This document shows positions 8,226-16,875 of a DNA stretch of 43,269 nucleotides, piece after piece. Under the pieces are notes generated by a model, which worked only from the letters and a program-made list of their open reading frames with translations, did not search any database and was not told the DNA's origin. This stretch comes from an aff. Roholtiella sp. LEGE 12411 (lineage in GTDB: Bacteria; Cyanobacteriota; Cyanobacteriia; Cyanobacteriales; Nostocaceae). The stretch covers positions 1 through 43,269 of the forward strand of contig NZ_JADEXR010000047.1 of assembly GCF_015206995.1 (NCBI RefSeq), read 5' to 3'. The position numbers were made by a program, and so were the translations under genes. Each line of letters begins with the position of its first letter. Positions within the stretch are counted from its first letter, which is position 1.

Positions 8226-9350
8226 ATGAAACAGCACAGTAACTTTGATGAACTGGCTTCTGGGCAATCAAATCACCGCTTGCAACCATTAAATAACTCA
8301 GATTTGCATACAAGCAATTCTAGACATTGGTTTAGCCACTTGAAGGTTGGTCAAAAGATCGGTATCGGGTATGGACTGCTTTTGAGCATCGCCATACTGG
8401 GAACTACCATTGGTTTTCTGACTACGGATCACTACAAGTCCAAGGCACAAAAACGGGAAGAAGCAGCGATTGAACAGTTGTATGAAGTCTACCAACTCAA
8501 AACTAGTGTGTTTCGTGTCCGCACCAAGCAACACAAGTTGATTTACTACATGGATCGACCAAAGATATGGCAAGGAAAATACACTCAGTTGCTTAAAAAT
8601 GTTGCTCAAGCCCGCCAAATTTGGTCTGATTTTGGAGCTAACTACAGCATTGAAAAACCTGCTATATACGATTCTCTAATTGAACAGAAAGCGATTCACC
8701 GTTTGTTGCAGACTCATAATGGTTTTAGCGCTTACTTACAGCACACAGAAGCCTTGTTTCAGGATAATAATCCCAGCAAATTATCACCAAACGAAATTAA
8801 GACAGCACAAACTCAACTGTTCAATTTCATGCATGGTTCGTCAGTTTTTAGAATTGATGATTTTCTCAATGACATCACCAGCCTTGTTGAAGTTACAGCC
8901 CAAGAGTATCAGCAAGCAAAACAGGAACTACAAACAGCAGAGAAATTACGCCTGTATATTATTGGCGCGAGCCTGTCACTATCGATCGCGATCGCCACAT
9001 TATTAGCAATTTACACTAGTCGCGCCATTGCCCATCCCATTCAAGCAGTTACCCATATTGCTCAACAAGTTACGGAAGAATCTAACTTCGATTTGCAAGC
9101 ACCTGTCACAACCAATGATGAAGTTGGTATTTTGGCTGCTTCCCTAAATCGTCTAATTCAGGAAGTTCAGCAACTCATCAAAGCCCAAAAAGATGCTAAC
9201 GAACAGCTAGAAGTATACAGCCAGGTGCTAGAAAAGAAAGCGAGCCAACGGACACGAGAATTAAATGATAAAAATCGCCGCCTGGAGTCGGCGTTAGAAG
9301 AATTACGTCGCACTCAAGCACAACTCGTGGAAAGCGAGCAGGGGGAGTAG
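8226..9350 (+). CDS. Truncated HAMP-domain sensor lacking its kinase domain
   Basis: Membrane sensor of 374 residues: TM1 (about 46-66), an extracytoplasmic helical region (about 70-240), TM2 (about 243-264), HAMP (about 264-318) and a long coiled coil (320-370). The end (LRRTQAQLVESE) is the linker that in cyanobacterial sensor kinases leads straight into the HisKA domain (family knowledge). Here Ser-Glu is followed by Gln-Gly-Glu-stop read from a G-rich repeat, and no kinase motifs appear in any frame of the 590 bases that follow. It is therefore either a broken kinase or a kinase-less receptor. A TTG at 8220 would overlap the upstream stop; ATG 8226 is preferred. Confidence 0.82.
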   Translation: MKQHSNFDELASGQSNHRLQPLNNSDLHTSNSRHWFSHLKVGQKIGIGYGLLLSIAILGTTIGFLTTDHYKSKAQKREEAAIEQLYEVYQLKTSVFRVRTKQHKLIYYMDRPKIWQGKYTQLLKNVAQARQIWSDFGANYSIEKPAIYDSLIEQKAIHRLLQTHNGFSAYLQHTEALFQDNNPSKLSPNEIKTAQTQLFNFMHGSSVFRIDDFLNDITSLVEVTAQEYQQAKQELQTAEKLRLYIIGASLSLSIAIATLLAIYTSRAIAHPIQAVTHIAQQVTEESNFDLQAPVTTNDEVGILAASLNRLIQEVQQLIKAQKDANEQLEVYSQVLEKKASQRTRELNDKNRRLESALEELRRTQAQLVESEQGE

Positions 9351-9355
9351 GGGAA

Positions 9356-9390
9356 TTTTAGATTTTAGATTTTAGATTTTAGATTTTGGA
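9356..9390. repeat. Tandem TTTTAGA heptamers
   Basis: Four exact copies of TTTTAGA and a fifth with one change (TTTTGGA), beginning six bases after the stop of the truncated sensor gene. Confidence 0.9.
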
Positions 9391-9490
9391 TTAAACAAGC
9401 TAAAATCCCAAATTCAAAATCGAAAATTGAATTGGGGAGGCAGGGGGACAAGATTTGTAGCTGTAATTTTGGGGATTGGGATAAATAGGA

Positions 9491-9689
9491 CTCGCCGACG
9501 AGTCTTTGATACTCGTGAATGAGTAGACTTTTTGCAAAAGTCAGGGAAAAGGTTAAGGGGTAAAGGGAAAAGGGACTTACAACCCTTCCCCTTTAACCTT
9601 TACCATTTTCCCCAAGATGCAAAAATATATTTTTGCAAGAGGTCTAGTATTTGAGCTTCATGAACGAGTCTCTAATACTCGCCGACGAG
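9491..9689. mobile_element. MITE-like nested inverted repeat
   Basis: Inner ends: TAGACTTTTTGCAAAA (9524-9539) against TTTTGCAAGAGGTCTA (9631-9646), 14 of 16 bases paired. Inside them a purine-rich arm (about 9543-9574) faces a pyrimidine-rich arm (about 9582-9614). Outer arms at 9491-9516 and 9664-9689 pair at 21 of 26 positions, and both carry the exact 12-mer CTCGCCGACGAG (9491-9502, 9678-9689). There is no open frame, so any movement would depend on a transposase elsewhere. Confidence 0.55.
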
Positions 9690-9841
9690 ACGTAGGCGTA
9701 GGTTGGGTTGAGGAACGTAGACACCAAAGGTGGCTTCCCGGAGGGTAACCCAACATTAAAATCTCGTTTCCAGGTTATATCTGGAAATACCCTTCATTGC
9801 CGCTGTGCCTCTTGTCGGGGTTTTCCTTCTGAAAAAATATC

Positions 9842-9885
9842 ATGAGAGCTTTCTCATAAAAGTTTCATAAAAGACTCATGGAAGA
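9842..9885 (+). promoter_or_regulatory. 11-bp direct repeats, possible response-regulator site
   Basis: Three consecutive 11-mers, CTCATAAAAGT (9853), TTCATAAAAGA (9864) and CTCATGGAAGA (9875), fit YTCATRRAAGW. The first overlaps a palindrome, ATGAGA/TCTCAT (9842-9857). OmpR/PhoB-family regulators bind 11-bp-spaced direct repeats, and one such regulator is encoded at 7005. The site is 57 bases before the first glycosyltransferase ATG. Confidence 0.4.
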
Positions 9886-9941
9886 TTGAGAAGCTGATTA
9901 GTAAGGCATCCATTCACTGAATAATTGAGGGACATTTAGCC

Positions 9942-11198
9942 ATGAAACTGATGGTATATTCCCACGATGGCTTTGGTCTCGGTAATATTCGCAGAATGCT
10001 GGCAATCTGCACTCACTTACTAGATTCGATTCCAGAACTTTCTATATTGGTTGTTTCTGGTTCGCCGATGTTACACAGCTTTCGTCTTCCAAGAAGACTG
10101 GATTACATTAAATTACCTTGCATAAATCGGGGAACATCGGGTGAGTTGTCTGCCAAGTATCTGGGGACAGCAATCGATGAAACAGTGAAACTGCGTTCAG
10201 AATTAATTTTATCTGCGATCGCCAATTTTAAACCGGATGTCTTTCTAGTAGACAAAAAGCCTTACGGCATCCGCAATGAATTAGAGACAGCTGTTGAATA
10301 TATCAAAGCAGAATTACCAGAAACTCCCCTACTTCTGCTGCTGCGTGACATTTTGGATCATCCAGATGTGACAATGCAAGAATGGCAAAAGCACGGTTAC
10401 TACGAAGCGATTGAAAGATTTTATGATCGCGTGCTTGTCGTTGGCACTCCAGAAATTTTCGATATCCGCCAAGAATATCAACTACCGCCAAAAGTGGCAC
10501 AGAAGGTGCAGTTTTGTGGCTACATCCGCAAAGAACTAGGGCGTAAAAGTCCAAATCTTGTTCGTAATGAGTTGCGACTTAGCCCCGAAGAAAAGCTGAT
10601 TTTAGTCACGCCGGGAGGTGGCGAGGATGGCTACAACTTAATTGATACCTATCTATCGAGTTTGGCATTGCTGCCTACTTCTCATAAACTCCGAAGTTTA
10701 ATTATATGTGGCCCAGAAATGCCCTTGAAAGACCGAGCAGCACTGGAGCAAAAAGCGGCTGCATATCCGCAAGTGCAGATGGTTGAGTTTACCGATGATT
10801 TGATGAGCTACATTGCCGCAGCAGATGCAGTAGTGGCAATGGGTGGCTACAATACAACCTGTGAGATTCTCTCAGTGGGTAAGCCAGCAGTAGTGATACC
10901 CAGAATTAAACCATCTCAAGAACAGTGGATGCGAGCAGAACATTTAACAAAACTGGGGGTTTTGGCAGCTATTCATCCAGATAATCTAACTCCAGATATA
11001 TTACTGCGATCGCTCCTACAACAACTCAATACTCCGCAACATAAGATTTCTACTCCGACAATTGATTTGAATGCATTGCCCCAAATTAGCCAATACATTT
11101 CCACCTTACTAGTAAAAAAAAAGAGCGTGGTTCCATTTGGCAAAACCTATCAGCCACCACAGCAATTACGGGATTTAGAAATAATTGCGATCGTTTAA
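9942..11198 (+). CDS. GT-B (family 28-like) glycosyltransferase
   Basis: Probable cytoplasmic glycosyltransferase of the GT-B/MurG-like fold, first gene of the glycan cluster. The 418-residue product has an N-terminal acceptor-side loop (DGFGLGNIRRML, 9-20), a domain-joining PGGGEDG (224-230) and a donor-side segment GGYNTTCEILSVGKP (301-315) equivalent to the nucleotide-sugar binding region of MurG-type enzymes. GAGGGA (9927-9932) lies 9 bases before the ATG. The next gene is a diverged paralogue with the same landmarks, so the two may act in succession. The sugar and acceptor cannot be read from sequence. Confidence 0.82.
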   Translation: MKLMVYSHDGFGLGNIRRMLAICTHLLDSIPELSILVVSGSPMLHSFRLPRRLDYIKLPCINRGTSGELSAKYLGTAIDETVKLRSELILSAIANFKPDVFLVDKKPYGIRNELETAVEYIKAELPETPLLLLLRDILDHPDVTMQEWQKHGYYEAIERFYDRVLVVGTPEIFDIRQEYQLPPKVAQKVQFCGYIRKELGRKSPNLVRNELRLSPEEKLILVTPGGGEDGYNLIDTYLSSLALLPTSHKLRSLIICGPEMPLKDRAALEQKAAAYPQVQMVEFTDDLMSYIAAADAVVAMGGYNTTCEILSVGKPAVVIPRIKPSQEQWMRAEHLTKLGVLAAIHPDNLTPDILLRSLLQQLNTPQHKISTPTIDLNALPQISQYISTLLVKKKSVVPFGKTYQPPQQLRDLEIIAIV

Positions 11199-11229
11199 AT
11201 CAAAACAAATTTACAGAGGTAAAGTTGCC

Positions 11230-12417
11230 ATGAAACGTCTAATGTTTTACTGCCAACATATTTTGGGTATGGGTCATCTGGTTCGCAGCATGGAAATTGT
11301 CCGCGGTTTAACCAAAGACTTCCAAATTTGTTTTATTAATGGTGGTGAAATAATTAAAGAATTTGAGTTTCCGGCTGGTGTTGAAATCATCAATTTACCT
11401 GCAATTAAAACCGACTCAGAATTTGAAGAACTACAAGTAGTAGATGATATCTTTAGTCTCACCGAAGCCAAAGAAATCAGAAAAAATCAACTCCTGAAAA
11501 TATTTGATCAGTTCCAGCCTGATATCTTAATGATTGAGTTATTCCCCTTTGGTAGGCGACGTTTTTCTTTTGAATTAATTCCTTTACTAGAACGGGCAAA
11601 GTCAAATAGAAGCTCAACCAAAGTTGTTTCTAGCCTGCGAGATATTGTAGTTACTAAACAACATAAGCAGGCGAAACATGAAGAAAAAGTTTGCAGCTTA
11701 ATCAACCAATACTTTGACCTGTTATTGGTTCACGGTGATCCTGAATTTGTTCCCTTAGAAGAAACCTTCTCTAGAGTCAGTGATCTCAAGTGTGCAGTAC
11801 ATTACACCGGATATGTAGTACAAGAACCTCCGATGCATCCTGTGCTTACTGACGAAGAAAAGGAATTGATTAACTCTGATAAACCCCTCATACTAGTCAG
11901 CGTTGGAGGTGGTAGATTTGGTCATGAGTTGCTTGATTGTGTAGTAAAAACAGCTCCCTGGCTAGAAAAAAAATTGCCGCACAATATTCAAGTTTTTACT
12001 GGCCCCTTCATGCCAGAAGACAAATTTAATCAACTGCAAGCAATGGCAAGAGATAGCAAAAATATTCGTATTGGACGCTACACACCTTACTTGCTGAGTT
12101 ACATGAAAAAAGCAGAACTTTCTATAAGTATGTCTGGCTACAACACTACGATGAATGTTTTAACTACAGGTGTACGAGCCATGATTCTTCCCTTTACAGG
12201 AAACCAAGACAGAGAACAAACTATTCGAGCAGAGAACTTAAGCGATTTAGGAGTTGTTAAACTTCTCAATCCTAATGATTTGCAACCCGATTACTTAGCT
12301 TTAAAAATCATCAATTACCTTGAATATCAACCCAATAAAATTAGCTTTGATTTCGCCGGAATTGAGAAGACAGCAGCCTTGTTAAAAAATCTAGCAGTTA
12401 AGCAAAAGGTAGCTTGA
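11230..12417 (+). CDS. GT-B (family 28-like) glycosyltransferase, paralogue
   Basis: Second of two tandem GT-B proteins (395 residues). Landmarks align with the preceding gene: ILGMGHLVRSMEI (11-23), VSVGGGRFG (223-231) and SGYNTTMNVLTTG (302-314). The long frame opens at 11185, overlapping the upstream gene, but AGAGG at 11215-11219 sits 10 bases before the ATG at 11230, which aligns with the paralogue start. The shared fold and order suggest duplication followed by specialisation. Donor and acceptor are unknown. Confidence 0.82.
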   Translation: MKRLMFYCQHILGMGHLVRSMEIVRGLTKDFQICFINGGEIIKEFEFPAGVEIINLPAIKTDSEFEELQVVDDIFSLTEAKEIRKNQLLKIFDQFQPDILMIELFPFGRRRFSFELIPLLERAKSNRSSTKVVSSLRDIVVTKQHKQAKHEEKVCSLINQYFDLLLVHGDPEFVPLEETFSRVSDLKCAVHYTGYVVQEPPMHPVLTDEEKELINSDKPLILVSVGGGRFGHELLDCVVKTAPWLEKKLPHNIQVFTGPFMPEDKFNQLQAMARDSKNIRIGRYTPYLLSYMKKAELSISMSGYNTTMNVLTTGVRAMILPFTGNQDREQTIRAENLSDLGVVKLLNPNDLQPDYLALKIINYLEYQPNKISFDFAGIEKTAALLKNLAVKQKVA

Positions 12418-12431
12418 TACATACATAAATA

Positions 12432-12553
12432 AACTCTGCGTTACTCTGCGCTTACCTTTGCGCTCCTCTGCGTTTAAAATAAAACTTTTTAACGAACCGC
12501 CAAGGACGCCTTCGCGGAGCGTCTCGCAGAGAAGGGCGCTAAGGAAAGAAGGA
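12432..12553. repeat. Degenerate CTCTGCG repeat region
   Basis: CTCTGCGTT or a one-base variant at 12432, 12442 and 12464, then an interspersed-repeat segment (about 12494-12545, including cggagcgtctcgcagagaag). The same CTCTGCG family lies just after the following gene. Confidence 0.7.
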
Positions 12554-12588
12554 ATAAAGTGCAAATAAATTCACATAAAGATAAAATC

Positions 12589-13800
12589 ATGGATAAAACA
12601 AAAATTTGCATTACCACACTTGAATATCCACCCGATATTGGCGGGGTTGGTGAGTCAGTACATCGGATTTCCAAAATGCTGATTGACAGTGGCTATGAAG
12701 TCCACGTTGCGGTTTTTCGCTCGAAACAACGGCTAGTCTCTGACGGAAGTCGCAGACGAGCAAGTTGCACAACAATGTTTCAAGATGGTGTATTTGTGCA
12801 TCGGATTAAATCAGCAGTTCGCGACAATATCACAGAGATTCAAGATTTTTTTAGTGACGTTTACTTTCAACTCAAATGCCTACATCAAAAATATAAATTT
12901 GACCTATTTCATGCCTTTTTCATGAATGAAACAGGGTATGTGACGACACTTTTAGCAAAAGAAAATGATGTTCCAGTAATCAATAGCGTTCGCGGTAGCG
13001 ACTTGCACAAGCATATTTTCAATCCCAAAAACCATGCTCAGATATCATGGATTTTAGAAAATTCTGCTTGGGTGACATTTGTTAGTCGGGACTTGCAAAA
13101 AAGAGCTAGTGTCATTGCTCCGAGTCTGAAGTTAAAATCATCAGCTTTCTGGAATTCCATTGCACCTATCAACTTTGAGCAACTCCCTACCCCATCTCTA
13201 GTTAACGAATTACCAGGTATCGTTATCGGTTCATCAGGTAGGTTCCGAGACAAAAAGGGAATTGAATTTCTCCTTGACGCTTGCGCCGAATTAAGCAAAG
13301 AGTTAGATTTAACACTTTTGCTTATAGGTGATTTTGTGGAGAAAGAACGAGAATACTGGGAGCAACAAGTAGAACAAAGTGGAATTGGTAATCGCCTCCG
13401 CATTACTGGAATCACCAGTCGCCAAGAAGCCTTAGCTTATTTACCCCACTTGGATATTTTCGTGATTCCCTCACTGCATGACGGTTGTCCGAATACTCTC
13501 TTAGAAGCGATGCTAGCGAGTCGAGCAATAATTGGCACTCGTGTAGATGCGATCGCCGAAATCCTAGAAGACGGCGTAAACGGTTTGCTAGTCAACCCTG
13601 GCAGTACAGAAGAACTAACTGCTTCACTCCGATATCTAGCAACTCAACCAGAACTGCGGCCAAAGTTGGGTGCAGCAGCAAAAACAAAAGTAAATCAGCA
13701 ACTTGCCCCATCAGTAGAATATCAAAACTGGATCAACGTTTATCAACGAGTCTTAATCACATCTGAATCAGTTTTGTTAGGCGAAATATCTCTCGTTTAG
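12589..13800 (+). CDS. GT4-family glycosyltransferase
   Basis: Retaining GT-B glycosyltransferase of family 4, adding a sugar to a growing lipid-linked or surface glycan. The 403-residue product has the N-terminal GGVGESV loop (18-24) and the C-terminal Glycos_transf_1 domain with PSLHDGCPNTLLEAMLAS, which contains the E-x7-E-like donor-binding region, and a GVNGLLV turn. ATG 12589 gives the natural start (MDKTKICITTLEYPP). A GTG at 12559 has AAGGA 5 bases before it, but that stretch is repeat DNA. Repeats flank the gene on both sides. Confidence 0.88.
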   Translation: MDKTKICITTLEYPPDIGGVGESVHRISKMLIDSGYEVHVAVFRSKQRLVSDGSRRRASCTTMFQDGVFVHRIKSAVRDNITEIQDFFSDVYFQLKCLHQKYKFDLFHAFFMNETGYVTTLLAKENDVPVINSVRGSDLHKHIFNPKNHAQISWILENSAWVTFVSRDLQKRASVIAPSLKLKSSAFWNSIAPINFEQLPTPSLVNELPGIVIGSSGRFRDKKGIEFLLDACAELSKELDLTLLLIGDFVEKEREYWEQQVEQSGIGNRLRITGITSRQEALAYLPHLDIFVIPSLHDGCPNTLLEAMLASRAIIGTRVDAIAEILEDGVNGLLVNPGSTEELTASLRYLATQPELRPKLGAAAKTKVNQQLAPSVEYQNWINVYQRVLITSESVLLGEISLV

Positions 13801-13809
13801 TTTCTTCAC

Positions 13810-13857
13810 TCTGCGTTCTCTGCGCCTCTGCGGTTTGTTAATTATTTAACCGCAGAG
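13810..13857. repeat. CTCTGCG repeat with perfect hairpin
   Basis: CTCTGCGTT at 13810, then CTCTGCGGTT (13826-13835) pairing perfectly with AACCGCAGAG (13848-13857) over a 12-nt loop. It may also act as a terminator between the GT4 and GT2 genes. Confidence 0.7.
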
Positions 13858-13897
13858 ATAACAGAGAAATTCATTTCTTAAAAACAGAATTTAAACC

Positions 13898-14893
13898 ATG
13901 AACAAACCACAAATCACCATAATTGTTTCGCAGCGTGAGCGATTCAGCTTTACCCGCGAATCACTAGAAAGTATCTACGAACACACTCAACTACCTTTCT
14001 CCCTAATTTATGTAGATGGTAGTTCACCCCGCCCCATCCAGCGCTACCTAGAAGAACAAGCGCAAGAAAAAGGATTCCAGCTAATCCGCACAGAACACTA
14101 CCTTTCACCCAATCAAGCCCGTAACTTGGGTTTACAACAAGTTGATAGCGAGTATTTAGTCTTTATTGACAACGATGTGATTGTCAGTCCAGGTTGGCTA
14201 AACTCGTTACTCCAATGCACTGAAGAAACAAAAGCGACTGTAGTCTGTCCGCTTACCTGTATTGGCAAGCCTTTGGGGGAAACAATACATCTAGCGGGTG
14301 GCGAAGCTCATATTTTTGTGGAGCCACAGGAAACTGGAGTCAAGCGACGAGTCCACGAAAAACACTACTTTGTAAACCGAAAAGTTGCGGAAGTGCGTGA
14401 TCAACTTCATCGTCAACAATGCGAATTTGCCGAGTTTCATTGTATGTTGGTTCGCACTGAGATTTTCGGGCGGATTGGGCTGTTAGACGAGGGATTGCTG
14501 AGTACGCGAGAACACATCGATTTTTGTATGACGGTAGCTGAGGCGGGAGGTACTTTTTACTGTGAACCAGCTTCGGTAGTTACCTATGTACCAGGATTGA
14601 AATTTGAATTGCCAGAACTAGCATTTTTTATGCTCCGCTGGAGCGATGCTTGGGAAATTGCCAGTTTAGAATATTTCTCCCAAAAGTGGGATTTGACAAT
14701 CAAAGACAAGTATTTCAAGAAGCGTTATAAGCGGATGGGCCATCGTCGCCATCAGGGATTTTTGAAACCGCTGCTGAGTCGCCTTACCTTTGAGCAAAAC
14801 CCTTTGTGGTTAGAGAAAATGGCGATCGCTCTCGAAAAGAAATTAAATCAGTATATTAGCGATCGCTATACTCAAAGCCAAAATAATTCGTAA
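13898..14893 (+). CDS. GT2-family glycosyltransferase
   Basis: GT-A fold glycosyltransferase (331 residues). It has an N-terminal ITIIVSQRERF strand-loop, a VDGSS nucleotide-side motif (39-43) and the metal-binding DxD triad DND (91-93, VFIDNDVIV), followed by a conserved mid-region (LLDEGLLSTREHIDFC) with the likely acceptor or catalytic acidic residues. No transmembrane segments are evident, so it is probably cytoplasmic and membrane-associated. Its stop codon lies within a repeat: the last codons AAT-AAT-TCG-TAA are the start of an ATTCGTA array, so the natural C-terminus may have been slightly altered. Confidence 0.87.
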   Translation: MNKPQITIIVSQRERFSFTRESLESIYEHTQLPFSLIYVDGSSPRPIQRYLEEQAQEKGFQLIRTEHYLSPNQARNLGLQQVDSEYLVFIDNDVIVSPGWLNSLLQCTEETKATVVCPLTCIGKPLGETIHLAGGEAHIFVEPQETGVKRRVHEKHYFVNRKVAEVRDQLHRQQCEFAEFHCMLVRTEIFGRIGLLDEGLLSTREHIDFCMTVAEAGGTFYCEPASVVTYVPGLKFELPELAFFMLRWSDAWEIASLEYFSQKWDLTIKDKYFKKRYKRMGHRRHQGFLKPLLSRLTFEQNPLWLEKMAIALEKKLNQYISDRYTQSQNNS

Positions 14894-14902
14894 TTCGTAA
14901 TT
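14885..14902. repeat. ATTCGTA repeat supplying a stop codon
   Basis: Two heptamer copies (AATTCGTAATTCGTAATT). The first contains the stop codon of the upstream GT2 gene. Same unit as at 18011-18030 and, inverted, at 7789-7837. Confidence 0.85.
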
Positions 14903-14919
14903 TCTGAAAGTCAGTTTTG

Positions 14920-16803
14920 ATGTGGGTTTTGGAGAATTGGTATGATATGGCGCATCGAGATCCCAAAAGTCTGAAAGCTGCTTTACCGGGAATTGTGCGG
15001 ATTTTGCGGCGGTTTGCGCCCCAGATGGGCAAACAAAAGGCGCTATTAATTGTGTCTTTTGTGGCACTGATGGCTGAGATTATCTTGCATCTTTTAGAAC
15101 CTTGGCCATTAAAGTTTATCTTTGACTACATTCTTGTACCTGGTTTTCGTTCTCAGTCCTTGGGAATTCCCCTGCTTGCAGAACTCAGCCCATTTGCCCT
15201 ATTAACAGGCTTGACATTGGGGTTAGTAGCGATCGCTTTACTTCGCGCCACTGCTGCTTACTTCAGCGTGGTGGGGATGGCGCTAGCTGCTAGCAATGTG
15301 TTAACTGAGATTCGCTCTGAGCTTTACAGCCATCTCCAGAGCCTTTCTTTGTCATTTCACCACAAAGCCAAGGGTGGCGACTTAATTACCCGTGTTACCT
15401 CAGATATTGAGCGACTACGGGAAGTTACGGTAATGGCGGTATTGCCCTTAATTGCCCATTCCCTCACCCTATTTGGCATGATTTTTGTCATGTTCTGGCT
15501 ACATTGGGAATTGGCATTGATTGCTGCTGCCGTGTTTCCCCTGTTTATCTTCTTTACTATGCGCTTGACAAAACGCATCAGGCAAGTGGTGCGATCGCAG
15601 CGTCAGCGTGAAGGTGCAATGGCTGCCACAGCAGCAGAGTCCATCGGAGCTATCAAGGTTGTTCAGGCGCTCTCTTTGCAAGATATGCTGGAGCATACCT
15701 TTTCCAGCCATAACCGCCAAAGCTTAAAAGAAAGTGCCAAAGCGCAAAAACTGGCAGCAGGTTTAGAGCGGATGGTGGAATTGCTCGTAGGGATTGCCAC
15801 TGCCTTGGTGTTATGGCGGGGTGTGCAGTTGGTATTGGGACAGGCGATCACACCTGGGGATTTGCTCGTATTTGTCAACTATCTCAGAATTGCCTTTAAG
15901 CCAATGCGGCAGCTTGCCAAGTACACAGGGCAAATCGCTAAAGCAACAGCTTCCGGTGAGCGCATCTTGGATGTACTGGACACAGTACCCGACATCCGCG
16001 ATGCACGGGGAGCAATGGATGCACCGCCTTTAAAGGGAGGTGTGCGGTTTGAAAATGTTACCTTTGCTTATGAACCAAAAAAGGGAATTTTACAGAACGT
16101 TAGCTTTGAGGTGCAACCAGGTCAACACGTCGCCTTAGTTGGGCCATCTGGCGGCGGTAAATCAACTCTGGTAAGTCTGCTCTTGCGCCTTTATGACCCA
16201 TTGGAAGGGCGGATTCTAGTTGATGGTCACGACCTGCGCGAGTATAAGCTGCAATCTATCCGGCAGCAAATCAGCGTGGTGTTACAAGATACTATCCTGT
16301 TTGCCGCCAGTGTCAAAGATAATATTGCTTATGGTTGTTTGGGAGCTTCTGACCAAGCAATTGAACGCGCTGCTCGTCTGGCAAATGCCCACGATTTCAT
16401 CATGGCAATGCCTGAAGGCTACGAGACTATTTTGGGCGAGAGAGGGGCGACGCTTTCAGGGGGACAACGGCAGAGAATTTCCATTGCTCGTGCAGCCATT
16501 CGTCAAGCTGCAATCGCAATTTTGGATGAGCCTACCACTGGCTTAGACAACGAAAACGAACACGCCGTCAACGAAGCACTGGAACGTTTGACTCAAGAAT
16601 GCACCACTTTTTTAGTTTCTCACAACCTCAAAGCTGTTGAACAAGCCGATTTAATTCTCTACATCGAAGGTGGACAAATCTTAGAACAAGGTACGCACAA
16701 GGAACTGCTGCGCCTGGGTGGACGATACGCCGCGATGTATGCCTTGAAATCTGCGGTTAGTGGAAATTCCCGCGAGGATGATGTGTATGCAGTTGAAGCT
16801 TAA
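14920..16803 (+). CDS. ABC exporter, fused permease and ATPase
   Basis: MsbA/HepA-type half-transporter that would work as a homodimer in the inner membrane, exporting a lipid-linked glycan or polysaccharide. The 627-residue protein has a six-helix membrane domain (about 40-340) and an ATPase domain (about 370-610) with Walker A GPSGGGKST (near 408-416), signature LSGGQRQR (near 512), Walker B AIAILDEPT (near 533) and the switch histidine (FLVSHN). All ATPase motifs are intact. It follows four glycosyltransferase genes, which supports a glycan substrate. ATG 14920 is taken over the TTG one codon earlier. Confidence 0.93.
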   Translation: MWVLENWYDMAHRDPKSLKAALPGIVRILRRFAPQMGKQKALLIVSFVALMAEIILHLLEPWPLKFIFDYILVPGFRSQSLGIPLLAELSPFALLTGLTLGLVAIALLRATAAYFSVVGMALAASNVLTEIRSELYSHLQSLSLSFHHKAKGGDLITRVTSDIERLREVTVMAVLPLIAHSLTLFGMIFVMFWLHWELALIAAAVFPLFIFFTMRLTKRIRQVVRSQRQREGAMAATAAESIGAIKVVQALSLQDMLEHTFSSHNRQSLKESAKAQKLAAGLERMVELLVGIATALVLWRGVQLVLGQAITPGDLLVFVNYLRIAFKPMRQLAKYTGQIAKATASGERILDVLDTVPDIRDARGAMDAPPLKGGVRFENVTFAYEPKKGILQNVSFEVQPGQHVALVGPSGGGKSTLVSLLLRLYDPLEGRILVDGHDLREYKLQSIRQQISVVLQDTILFAASVKDNIAYGCLGASDQAIERAARLANAHDFIMAMPEGYETILGERGATLSGGQRQRISIARAAIRQAAIAILDEPTTGLDNENEHAVNEALERLTQECTTFLVSHNLKAVEQADLILYIEGGQILEQGTHKELLRLGGRYAAMYALKSAVSGNSREDDVYAVEA

Positions 16804-16846
16804 TAAGAAGAGACTGGAGGATGAGGGAGACAAAAGGAATAACCAA

Positions 16847-16875
16847 TGCCCAATGCCTCATGCCCCATGCCCAAT
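16847..16875. repeat. ATGCCC-type repeat at the start of the phosphatase gene
   Basis: Repeated ATGCCC(C/T)A units (atgcccaatgcctcatgccccatgccc) related to the CCCCATG array at the left edge. It overlaps the most likely start codon of the phosphatase gene. Confidence 0.75.

Larger units (their letters stand above)
9351..9941. other. Repeat-rich intergenic region before the glycan cluster
   Basis: No gene of credible coding character. It holds, in order, a TTTTAGA heptamer array (9356-9390), a MITE-like inverted repeat (9524-9646) inside longer imperfect arms (9491-9689), a hairpin GTTGGGTT/AACCCAAC (9702-9709 with 9747-9754) and a possible regulator-binding site (9842-9885). Confidence 0.75.
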
